Below are positions 11,723 to 22,800 of a DNA stretch of 64,000 bases, piece by piece. Numbering within the stretch: position 1 is the first letter of the stretch; each line of letters starts with the position of its first letter. The DNA is from Morella rubra (taxonomy: Eukaryota > Streptophyta > Magnoliopsida > Fagales > Myricaceae), in the NCBI GenBank assembly GCA_003952965.2, contig CM025852.1, positions 22,786,280-22,850,279 of the forward strand. Direction: 5' to 3'. Made by a program: the position numbers and the translations under genes. The notes under the pieces are model-generated. The model had not been told where the DNA came from. It made no database searches and saw nothing but the letters and a program-made list of their open reading frames with translations.

Positions 11723-12439
11723 GGGACTGGGGTGGGACAAGGAACCCTTCAAATATTAATTAATCATAACATTATTCAGATTGGGATCTGGATCTGGGCT
11801 GTCTCCCTCTTACCAACTCTCCAACTCGTTGTCCGTTATTTTAAACTTCTAAAATCACAGGCAAATTTCACACAAAGAATCGAATATAACATGCTGCACA
11901 ACAACATAAAAATATGCAGGAAAGGATTGGTGTTGAGACCCTCCCTCTGACACAAGAAACCATAATATCTGTTTTATCGAGCTTGGCTGCCTGCCTTCCA
12001 AGGAGACAAAAGATTAGACTACTCGCGCACACGTGAATATCATTAATTGACCAGGGACGGTGGCCATGCATCTCAGCTCCGAAGAAACCCTGATGCAAGG
12101 TGGCTGAACCCTCCTTTTCTCAGGAATACCTTTGACTTGAACGCATAACTAAGTCCAATAATTTGTGTTCCCAGACTACATGATTGTACGCCTCACTCTC
12201 TCTGCTCCGGAATCAATTAATTTAGATCTTGCGCACTACAAACCAATTAATGCTGGAGGAAGAGAATTTAGAAAGAAACTGAAGATAAGAATTATATTTG
12301 GATAAGATGGTGATTTTGATTTAGAATCAGAAAAGAAGATAAATTTCTTCTCATGTACATGTATAGAAATTAGAAGAAGCTCTATGATTCTGTACTATTA
12401 ATTCACAGACAAAAATGGATGCCCATTTCTATCTTTGGG

Positions 12440-13311
12440 CTAGTGGTTGAAGATGTTGAGAAGGGAGACTCTGGTTTTGACTAGACGCCTTGAGAGGTGT
12501 TCAAGCGCTTCTTCAAAATTTTGAATGCTCGACTCCAACTCTCCAAGACAGTCCTGCACGTTCTCCACTTGCTCGGTGGAATCAGATTGGCTTGTTTTAT
12601 GATTGATGAGAGATTGCAACGCAGCATCTAGTTTCTCAAATTCATTTGCTTCTTCATCTTCACACGTCACTCTTTTGGGATGCACCAGCTTGGAAACCAA
12701 AGACCAGCTGCTTGACTTTGATTGCAATTTTGTTCCCACCATGAAGGTCAATAGGGATTCAAAGGCCAGATAGTTGTTGTTTCTACCTCATTTAACATGG
12801 TAACAATGGGCAGAGAGTCATTGTTCTTCTCCTTGAAATTGCTTTGCATTCTCTTCGAGGCCTTTTGCATTGCCTTTTTCACCACCTTCCTGCAGGTCAA
12901 GTATTTTTCAACCTCCTTTGCAAGCTCCATTCTACTGCCCCGTCTTCTGCGCAAAGTGGATTGAAACTCAAGTATTCTTTCCTTTGTTTGAAGCAAGGCA
13001 TCTCTTGCAACATTACACACATCCAAGAGCCTAAGAGATCCATCCAACAGTTCATTAAACCATTTCTCTTGCTGTTCACGGGCTACAGCTTGACTGAATG
13101 GCAACAAGAGCAACTTATCAACACATTCATGCAAATCTTGAAGGCCGTTTAGGTTCTTGCTTATTGAAGCAGATGACGAAGATGGCTCTTCAGAATCTCT
13201 CAATCTGCTCAATTGCTCATTGAATTCTGAAATGAGCGGGTGTGTTCTAGTGGGAAAGCTGTTAGAGCGAGCATGGTGATGGGATTTTGGGTTGAAAGGA
13301 GAGGCAGCCAT
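12440..13311 (-). pseudogene. DUF241-B, single -1 frameshift
   Basis: DUF241 family member, function unknown. The N-terminal frame (13311 to 12748) contains NGLQDLHECVDKLLLLPF, WFNELLDGSLRLLDVC and RKVVKKAMQKASKR. The C-terminal frame (12751 to 12440) contains SWSLVSKLVHPKR, LDAALQSLINHKTS and ends LVKTRVSLLNIFNH. The two join at about 12770, where GGCCAGATAG has lost one G relative to GGCCAGGATAG in copy C. The span of 872 bases is one short of 291 codons. Otherwise it is complete, with its own TATA box. Either a very young pseudogene or a sequencing error. Confidence 0.88.
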
Positions 13312-13400
13312 TTTTCTTCAACGGGAAAGAGGTGATCTTTCAGTTGAATGTACAATCGAATTTGGAAGAATTTGTCTTCCTCCGGTCAGCATGTGCTCAG

Positions 13401-13410
13401 TTTATATAAG
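13401..13410 (-). promoter_or_regulatory. TATA box of DUF241-B
   Basis: CTTATATAAA on the minus strand, about 90 bases upstream of the ATG at 13311, in the same context as copy A. Confidence 0.5.
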
Positions 13411-14660
13411 GGGACTGGGGTGGGACAAGGAACCCTTCAAATATTAATTAATCATAACATTATTCAGATTGGGATCTGGATCTGGATCTAAAACACTCTC
13501 TCTGCTGTGTCTCCCTCTTACCAACTCTCCAACTCGTTGTCCGTTATTTTAAACTTCTAAAATCACAGGCAAATTTCACACAAAGAATCGAATATAACAT
13601 GCTGCACAACAACATAAAAATATGCAGGAAAGGATTGGTGTTGAGACCCTCCCTCTGACACAAGAAACCATAATATCTGTTTTATCGAGCTTGGCTGCCT
13701 GCCTTCCAAGGAGACAACAAGATTAGACTACTCGCGCACACGTGAATATCATTAATTGACCAGGGACTAAAATCAGGTGGCCATGCATCTCAGCTCCGAA
13801 GAAACCCTGATGCAAGGTGGCTGAACCCTCCTTTTCTCAGGAATACCTTTGACTTGAACGCATAACTAAGTCCAATAATTTGTGTTCCCTCTATTTTTTT
13901 CGATAACTACATGCTGCTAGGGAGACAAGTGGAATCTCGCCATGTCGTCTCTCAATGAATCCTAACGTCTTTGATCTTGATCTAAACGCTGTGCCTGCCA
14001 ATGTTTGTTCATTGTCCCCCTAACCAAAACTGACCAAATAATAAGTAGTACAGACTTGATCTGGTTTCAAATCATTAAAGCACACATTAAATACTACTGT
14101 CATTTTATGAGCGATGCATACAATTTGTTGTGCACGAATGGGATTGACAACGCCGCTTCTTTAATAGAGGACTCTAATATATCTCGAGAGGGACATATTA
14201 CATATGTTTCCCAATGGATTAGCATGGTAGTTTGAAGGCCACACGTTCAACCAGTTATTATGTGGTATTGATGATATATCTGAATATGAGAGATGAGGCT
14301 ACGGGAGACAACTTCTCAGTGCCACCTACTGCTAGAATACAATGACAGAGAGCCTCACGTGTAGCAGATCATATTATATAATTTCACTAAATTATGTTAT
14401 CATAGCACCTTGGTGTATATACTAGTGTGATTCTAGAATTTATAATATGGCTGGTGATAAGTTAGGGACCACTCGGTGGGGAGACATTGCATAAACATTG
14501 CAGAGATATCATTTAAGTCTAAAACATGATCATCTGCTACTCATTGAGCTTTGGAGCGAATGCGATTCCTCTTGTCTCCCTCGCCCTGAGAAATATGTTT
14601 GCTATATGTCAAGGGATGGAAGCCACATTTCAGGAGTCAATTAAACATTCAAGTCCGAGA
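13411..14660. other. Divergent-pair intergenic region of unit B
   Basis: Non-coding DNA between a minus-strand and a formerly adjacent plus-strand DUF241 gene. Two parts are conserved in other units. ATCATTAATTGACCAGGGACT and the stretch after it recur in unit C. GATGAGGCTACGGGAGACAA, AAGTTAGGGACC and GGGGAGACATTGCATAAA recur upstream of copies G and H, with variants upstream of copy F. Unit homology stops near 14660, where mobile DNA begins. Confidence 0.65.
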
Positions 14661-14983
14661 ACTAAAGCCCGGCCGTGAAGGGAGGGTGTCCTAGCACCTA
14701 TTTTAGAGAGACTTCCTCTGCCCTCTCTCTAGAGCCCCCTCCCGCCTCCCCATCTTCCTCTTCCTCTGATATGGTCCTCTGTTGCCGGAAACTCCCTTTA
14801 TCTGCATCAATGGCGGAACCAGGATTAAAAGCCAACCATGGCGAACTTTTAAATCGAAATGACTGAAATTTTTTTTTCATACGTAATGCTAAAAATTGTC
14901 TTAGAATTACAATATCAAAAATTAAAGACTCAAAATATGGAAATACACATATTGTACTATGTACTATGACTGAGATGGGGCAA

Positions 14984-16340
14984 TTAGATCCTGCGTTTCT
15001 GAATCTTCTGGAAATGTTGCAAAACGACTTCGTTCTCTATAGTTTCAAAAATTTTCCACTCGATGTACACTACCATGCAATCATTCATCCAGTCATCTTC
15101 CATCCTATTACGTAAATCAGTCTTGATAATCTTCATCGCAAAGAACACTCTCTCAACGGTTGCAGTCACAACTGGTAAGACCAATGCTAACTCAATAAGC
15201 TGATAAACTAGTGGATACAAAATATTCTTTCTAGTCTCAACCATCTTTATAGCAAGACCTCCAATATCTTAAAGCCCAGGAAAGGCATCATGCAATCTAA
15301 CATCTCTAATGTAGGTTTCCAGTTGATCTCTAAGAAACAACTTCTCAATTGTTGAGAAATCTTCTGGATAAAACTCAGCAAGATGACATAACCTATCAAG
15401 ATCAAATGTTGAGAATGAGTCCCTTGGATCAAGACATGCTATGCAAAGAAGTAACTTCGTACTTGCTTCTGTGAAACGATCATTCATCTCTTGAGCAATT
15501 AAATCAATAATCTGGCAAAACACTTCCACACGAAAATAATGCAAATAAGTAATTGTTTGCCCTTCACGCCTCGAACGACTGCGAGTTGGTGTAATATCTT
15601 CCATATTGGGCACATTGATAGAATTATTCAGAAGACAAAATGTTTTGACTTGTTCCAAAAACTCATTCCATCCTATCTCCCTCAACTCCTGCAACCGTTT
15701 CCTCACAACTCTAACCAAACTCATAGCATTAACAATGTCTTGATCCTTTCGCTGTAAAGCTTGTGACAATGCATTTGTGATTCCCATTATCTTCCTCAAC
15801 AAATGCATAGCAAATACAAATTCATAGCTTTGCATCTTACCCATCAAGCTCCTAGCCATGGCTCTTTGTTCTGGGCAAGTACCATCCTCATTTATGTTTT
15901 CAAGAACGTCTAACACGGCTGACCACATAACAAAGAGACACATTATTGTGGTGCAGTATGAACCCCAACGATTGTCACCTACAATGTTATGGGAATTAAA
16001 AACCAATAAACAAAGAAAGAAAAAATGAATGGTCTAAAATATTGTAATGAGATATAATAATCAACGAGTATCACCTGGTCGTACAAGACTGATTTCTTTA
16101 ATTTTGTCCCTTCCACTAGAAATCTCTCCATTTTCCAACATCTCCACTATCTTCTCATGTTGATTTTGCCGAAGATTATCTTTCTTTTACAAGAAGCTCC
16201 GACCATAGTCACAATCAAAGAAGTGTAATTAAAAAAATCACCAACTTCAAAGTTATTCTTTGCAATAACCACAATTGCCAGTTGAACTTGGTGAGCAAAA
16301 CAATGGATATAGGTAGCAAAAGGATTATCCCCCATGAGAA
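14984..16340 (-). pseudogene. hAT-type transposase relic (DUF4371/TTF family)
   Basis: Pieces of a hAT transposase are in order on the minus strand. NPFATYIHCFAHQVQLAIVV (16335 downward) is the start of the catalytic core. LVRP then joins GDNRWGS across an apparent GT-AG intron of about 90 bases (about 15985-16075). A long middle part covers 15269-15985. The C-terminal dimerisation segment TATVERVFFAMKIIKTDLRN lies at 15244-14984. A one-base shift after GASCKRK, a break near 15250 and loss of the N-terminus disable it. No terminal inverted repeats were identified. Confidence 0.8.
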
Positions 16341-17275
16341 AGGTTTTTTTGGTTCAATGTAGCAGAACCAAGAGCTTGAGAAAGTTTCAACTGAGGCTCA
16401 TTTTGAGGAATTGTGATGCAATTGGTACTGAGAAGCTTCATTATAGGCCAGGGATAAGGAAACAAGTTTTTGGTGGAGTTAGAATGAAAAAATTTTATCA
16501 TGTGAGCACATATATGTGACGGCAAATAAATGCTATCATTAATTTAGAAGGCATACAAGAAGCGCATTCTTTCATATGATAGTTGAGATAAAGATTTTGT
16601 AGGAAAGATACTAGTAGAGACAATTATACTAATTATCTGATTTTATGCAGGAAAAAGTCTAGAATTAAATTCTTCAGCTATGAAGCATAGATTTTTATCA
16701 ACAAATAATGAAGCTATTGTGCTTAGAAAGGGTCGGGTGGATGCATTATATAGAAAGTTAGGATGATTCACCCTACGAATACCTAAACATTGTGCAAGAA
16801 AAGATGGCTCAACATCCAATAGAGTTCCACGAAAAAAGATTGTGAAGGAATTTTTATCAGAAATTGCGTGGATATTTGAGTATAACTCTCTTACCTCCTC
16901 CTCAGAATGAGAGATCAGTTTAGTGAGCAGCCCTTCCCATCCTCTTGACACAAACTTTTCTGCAAGCTTTAGATGTGTCAATTCGTCAATAAGTACTTAT
17001 CACTCCAGTATTACACCCTTGGAACTGAATTTCTTTGTATAATACGTCTCAGCCTCAGCATTAAGAAATTTAGAAGTAGGTGCTTCTTCAGGTGAAGTGT
17101 CATGTTGTTTCTCCTTGCCTTTAAACACTCGGGAAGAACTTTGAGCAACTTGGCTCTTTGTTCTTGCAGAAACTGGCTCAAACGGAAGAGGTCCAGGTTG
17201 TTTTTTAGATGACTTGGTAGGAGAAAGTGGTCTTTTATGAGCGTGTTTAATAGCTGCATGCTTGACCCGAACCAT
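16325..17275 (-). pseudogene. Putative plant transposon (gag-like) protein relic
   Basis: Minus-strand frames 17275-17000, 16981-16643 and 16525-16325 give a basic N-terminal segment (KHAHKRPLSPTKSSKKQPG), then EKFVSRGWEGLLTKLI and EEVRELYSNIHA, then ICAHMIKFFHSNSTKNLFPY. This order resembles the domain called 'putative plant transposon protein' found in some retrotransposon gag genes. Stops and non-coding spacers separate the parts. It abuts the hAT relic on the same strand, so a chimaeric element is possible. Confidence 0.5.
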
Positions 17276-17519
17276 ATGTGTAAAACTATAGTAATTAGAT
17301 TGTCATAGATACAATAAAAACTTCACCACTTAGGGATTAATTTGAGCAATATATACATTTCAGGACACACTGATGTGAATAAATTCTGAATTGAAAATAT
17401 ATCACAAAAATTTCATGAACAACACTGAACATAATTTTTAATCAAGAAATATTTCAAATTACAGTTTTTTTAAAAAAAATCTGATATACAAACAAAGTAT
17501 GGGACCTGAAAGCATTATA

Positions 17520-18842
17520 TGTATTGTAAATCCTAGGATTAAGGCAACCCAAGAGGGGGGTGAATTGGGTTTCAAAACTTTTTCGAAACTCACCCTTTAG
17601 AAAGTGTTTGCTAGCTATAAGTCTCACAAAGAGAAGTGATTGCAATAAAAGATTGAACACAAGAATATATATTGCAACTTAAATAGAGAAATAAAACTTA
17701 GGATAAGAAACTAATAGCACAATGTAATGAGATAAGGGAAGAGAAGCAAACACAAGATTTTTAGGTGGTTCGGCAAACCCGCCTACATCCACCCCTCAAG
17801 CTCCTTTACCGAGCCTTGAGGTTTTTTTTCATTATGCTCCCTTCAACCAAGGGAAAGCTTCCTTACACTTGAGCTTGAGAAACACCTCTTCAAGCCTCAA
17901 GAACGAGTTTGAGAACAAACCTCTCTAAACTCCTTCTTTTGATGAACAAACCTCACCAAAAGGAAACAAGAGAATCACTCTCTTAATAGTGTATAGGATG
18001 AACGAAAATACTCACTAAAACTCCCTTGATGGAGTAGATATTACAATTAGAAATTTCTATCTCTTAAGCTTCACACAACAACAAGGATGTGAAAGTGTTG
18101 ATTATGTGTGAATGATGTTTGAACAAGAATTGAAAGGTTTTAGATCACTCTTGGCTTTTGCAAAATGATTTATATTTTTCAGCTTGTCTTAAAAGGCGTA
18201 GGAATGGCTTTATATAGGCCTCATAAGAAAAATAGCCGTTTATAGCCGTTGGAGTCGAGCTGTTAAAAAATCTCGATGAACCGGTCGACCGCTGCAGGTT
18301 TACGTTACTCAACGGTCATAATGTCAGAAGTCAGAACGGCTCTTTTTTAAACTTTTTCAAACCAACCGGTCGACCGCTATACCAAGCGGTCGAATACCGG
18401 TCGACCGCTACATGAGCCGGTCGACCTCTCAACTTAAGCACATGATCCGGTTGTTTTAAAACCCAATTTTTACCAACTTAAAATACCCAATTTTAAAGAC
18501 TAACTTTCCATAAGTATATAAAAAGTTTGGAAATTTGTTTGGGATATTTTAAAGCCATTTAAAAATATTTTTTTTTTTTTAAATCTTCAAAACAAGAGGT
18601 AAAACATTTCATGCATGTTTTGAAGAAATATGCGAGTGTGTGGTTCAAATCCTTGTTAAAGATGAAGACTTAGAGTTACAAAGATTACCCTAGCATCTTG
18701 AGTCTTCACTTTAAGAGCACTTCCATTGAAGGAGATGTTACTTGATCCCTTCGTGCTCATTTTGGATCCGCTTTGCTTCACATCTCAATTCCTTCTATTG
18801 TTATCATCAAAACATTGATTGTGACTAAAAGCCAACATGTAT
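17520..18842 (-). mobile_element. Solo LTR (1.31 kb) with 5-bp target duplication
   Basis: The element runs 17525-18837, starts TGTAAATCC, ends AGCCAACA (TG...CA) and is flanked by TGTAT at 17520-17524 and 18838-18842. No retrotransposon genes lie inside. A TATA box on the minus strand (18209-18216) suggests minus orientation. Upstream of it are four copies of the palindrome GGTCGACC (18283-18290, 18368-18375, 18399-18406, 18419-18426). Confidence 0.82.
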
Positions 18843-19852
18843 GACTCATTAAAAAATTTTAAACAAGGTTACCCGAACCTAGACTATTTATCCACATACT
18901 TTTAGACTATTTAAACTATATTCTCAATCATTTTAAACGCTTAACCCGAATACACATATTGTCACTAACCAACAATTTTATTAATGAAATCTGCATTTTA
19001 GAGTTAAATGTAACTATTACTAACCCACTACACTTCATAAAAGCAATTATTAATGAAATAATTTCTCAAAAAAAAAAAAGGCTTATATGAAAAAGGGGAA
19101 ATTTAAAAAACCTAAATTTCAAATTCATCAAATAATCGGCACAAGTTTAATCTAGATTAATAAATGCATGGAATAGTATGAAAAACACATGGAGTATGAG
19201 AAGGATATGAGACACTCATTGACAAGGAGACAACCCGAATCAATTTCGGGACCACAAGACCACAAGCAACACAAATCTCGTATTTAGTCAATATAAAATG
19301 AAGAGAGAGAGAGAGAGATTTGTACCTTGTCTTGGACTAAGTGATGATTAAACAAGTAGTGGTGGAGTAAAGATTCAACAGAGAAAAAACAAAGAGGAGA
19401 CCCACTGCACTTTGAGAGAAGGAGGAACGACGCAAGGAGAAAAAGCTAAAGAAGGTGTCGGACAAAATGGGAAAATGAGGTAAAAAAGAAAAAGCAACAC
19501 ATACTTGTGCCGAAGTATTTAATCGTCTTAAATCGTTTTGTTCGGCTATGTGTTAATGGGTTGTGATATTATGGAGTTGGATGGTGACACTTGTGATATT
19601 TTGAAGTGTATATATTCTGTTCTTGTGTTGAAATTGATGGCTGATTGGGAGATGTAGAATTGAAGTACTTATATGATTTTTGTTGTGATAATTGGTTGGT
19701 TTATAGTGTTAAATTTGAATTGCTGAATTTGCATTTTTTTATTGGAAATCTATGTTTATAAGTTGAATCCATCTTACAGTTTCTTAGCATAGGTTGTTGA
19801 TTATACTTTTTCATGAAGAGGGCTCTTGGACCTTCAAGATTTTCAGCAACAG
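18843..19852. other. AT-rich spacer upstream of the copia element
   Basis: No gene or recognisable repeat apart from a short GA run (19303-19318). A 5' LTR of the copia element is expected here, but no stretch resembles the LTR at 24970-25305. The 5' LTR is therefore lost, replaced or from a different element. Confidence 0.45.
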
Positions 19853-19864
19853 TGGTATCAGAGC
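19853..19864 (+). other. Retrotransposon primer-binding site
   Basis: TGGTATCAGAGC is the usual plant primer-binding site, complementary to the 3' end of initiator tRNA-Met. It marks the start of the internal region of the copia element. Confidence 0.75.
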
Positions 19865-22800
19865 ACAAGTTCTCGATCTTAGAAAAATCGCCAAGTCCAC
19901 ATTTTCCTTTCATTTTCCTCTCCTTTAAAAAATAATTTTGATAATTGTTGCAATCAAATGAAGGCGTTGCTTGGATCCTAAGTTGTATGAGATGTTGCAA
20001 AGAAAGGCTTTGAAGAGCCTAGTGATGATGTTCAATTGAGTCCTAATCAAAGGGATTCTTTTCTGAAGACCCGGAAGAAGGATTAACAAGTGCTCATGCT
20101 CATCCATCAATGTTTGGATGAAGCTATGTTCGAAAAGGTGGCAAATGCAACCACCTCCAAGCAAGCATGAGAGATTTTATAAACCTCGTACTAAGGAGTG
20201 GACAAAGTGAAGAAAGTTCAACTTCAAACACTAAAAGGTGAATTTGATGTCTTATGCATGAAAGAATCGAAGTTCTATGGCGGATTACTTTTCACATGTG
20301 TTGGCCATAGCCAATCAAATGAAGAGGTACGGAGAAAAGTTGGAGAATGTTCGTGTCATCAAAAAGATCCTCTGTTCTTTGCAATCAAAATTCGACTCCA
20401 TCGTTGTGGCTATCGAGTAGTCGAAAGATTTGGAAGTCATGACAATTGATGAACTCATGTGATCTCTACAAGCTCACTAAGAAAGGCTCAACAAGAAGAA
20501 GGAAGAGTCATTAGAGCAAGTTCTTGCTACAAATCTCTTTCTCAAAGACAAGCAAGAAAAGCGAGATGGAGGTCACAAAGGAAGAGGACGTGGTCGTAGT
20601 CGAGGTAATGGCTGAGGAAGAAATGGTAAATGAAGAGGACGTGGTAGAGATGATCATCATTTTTCTAATAATGGAGACAAGGGACAATCATCTAGAGGGC
20701 ATGGAAAAGGAAACGATTCAAGATCAAATCGAAGGAGGTATGACAAATCTCAAATCCAATGTTTCAATTGTGAAAAATATGGTCATTATTCATGGGAGTG
20801 TAGAAGCATTAACAATGTTGAAGAAGAAGCTAATACATTGAAAAAGAAGAAAGGAAGCACAGCTTGTTGTTGGCGTATAAAGGAGAAGAAAATGAAGAAA
20901 AAAATTTGTGGTATCTTATATGTGCGGAGATAATAATAAGTTTGTGAAGATTGATAAATCTGTGAGCTGAAAGTTTACTTTTAGAGACTTATTCAAAGTT
21001 TCGATCAAGGAAAAAGGTACAATTTTGATTCGGTTGAAAAATGGATGCCATCAATTTATTACTAATGTTTATTATGTGCCAAGCATGAAGAGCAATATTT
21101 TGAGTCTAGGACAACTCTCAGAGAAAGGCTATGATATTGTAATGAAAAATCGTTGTCTTTCAATAAGAGATGAAATTGGGAGTTTGATAACCCAAGTTCT
21201 ATGGCAAAGAACCGGATGTTTCTACTCAACATTCAAACCGATGTGGCGAAATACTTGAAGACTTGTGTTGAAGATTCAAATTGGTTTTGGCACTTGAGAC
21301 TTGGACACTTGAATTTTGAAGGACTCCAATTGCAAGCCAAGAAGAAGATGGTGAATGGTTTGCTTTCTATTGAGCATCCAAATCAACTTTGTGAAGGATG
21401 TCTCTTTGGGAAGCAATCAAGAAAAAGCTTTCCAAAGGAGGCTAGTACAAGAGCAACGAAACCACTATAACTTGTCACTCGGATGTTTGTGGCCCATTCA
21501 ATCCACCATCATTTGGTAAAAACAAATATTTTCTTCTCTTTATTGATGATTTTAGCGAAAAAAACATGTGTGTATTTTCTCAAAAAAAAAAAATCGGAAG
21601 TATTTGAAACATTCAAAAATTTCAAAGCACTTGTTGAAAAACAAAGTGGCTAGGAAATAAATGCTTTACAATCCGATAGAGGGGGTGAATACACATCAAA
21701 TATCTTCAAAAGATTTTGTCAAGAAAATGATATTCACCATTCTTTAACAGTTCTAAGATCTCCACAACAAAATGGGTTGTCGAGAGAAAAAAATAGAACC
21801 CATTCTCAACATGGCTTGAAGTGTGTTGAAAAGCAAAGATTGACCAAAAGAATTTTGGGCGGAAGCGGTTGCTTGTGCGGTGTACTTATCAAATCGATGT
21901 CCCACAAAAATTTTGCAAGACAAAACTCCTCAAGAAGAATAGAGCGGAATCAAGCCAAGTATTTATCACTTGTGTGTTTTTGGAAGTATTGCTTATGCAC
22001 ATGTGCGGATGAAAGGAAATCCAAGCTAGATGACAAAAGCGCAAAACTAGTCTTCATCGGCTATGATTCAAGACCATTGTTAGTTGAGATGTTGAGTTCG
22101 ATGAAGCAGTATGTGAGATTGGAATCTTCGGAAGAAGATTATCATTTTCTTCATTTCTTTGAAGATGAGCACAAAAATGAAGTTTTGGAGCCATCTACTC
22201 ACTTTCCTCCTTCAACACCACCATTTTCCTTTCAAAGTCTATCTACTTCATCATCAAGGGAAGAAAGTTTAAGTGAAGGACTACAAGGCAAAAGAAGCCT
22301 TCAAGAGATCTACGATGCCATGGAGGAGGTAACGAAAAGATTACATGATCTAACACTTTTTTTATCTCTTTGCCGATAGTAAGCCTATGAATTTTGAAGA
22401 AGCCGCACAAGACAAAAGGTGGAGGAATGTTATGGATGAAGAAATCAAAGCCATATAAAATAATGAAACGTGGGAGCTTGCAACACTTCCAAAAGGGAAA
22501 AAATCAATTGGCGTCGAATGGGTGTACAAGGCAAAGAAGAATTTGAGTGGTGAAGTGGAGAGGTACAAGGCAAGACTAGTTGCCAAAGGATATAGTCAAA
22601 GGCCTGAAATTGACTATGATGAGGTATTTGAACCCATTGCTCGCTTGGAAACTATTTGATTAATTATTTCTTTGACTGCTCAACATAGTTGGAAAATCCA
22701 TTAAATGGATGTCAAGTCCACTTTCTTGAATGCTTTCTTGAAACTGAAGTCTATGTGGAACAACCTTTGGGTTATATTGTGAAAGGGCATGAAGAGAAAG

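Larger units (their letters stand above)
10522..12208. repeat. Tandem duplication unit A (1.69 kb), next to unit B
   Basis: CCGGAATCAATTAATTTAG begins here and again at about 12209. From there the sequence repeats almost identically through the DUF241 gene and its 5' flank. The junction between units is near 12208. The same segment occurs a third time from about 32753. Confidence 0.85.

Noticed and set aside
19500-19852. 5' LTR of the copia element
   Set aside because: It lies just before the primer-binding site but shows no similarity to the LTR at 24970-25305, so it cannot be called.
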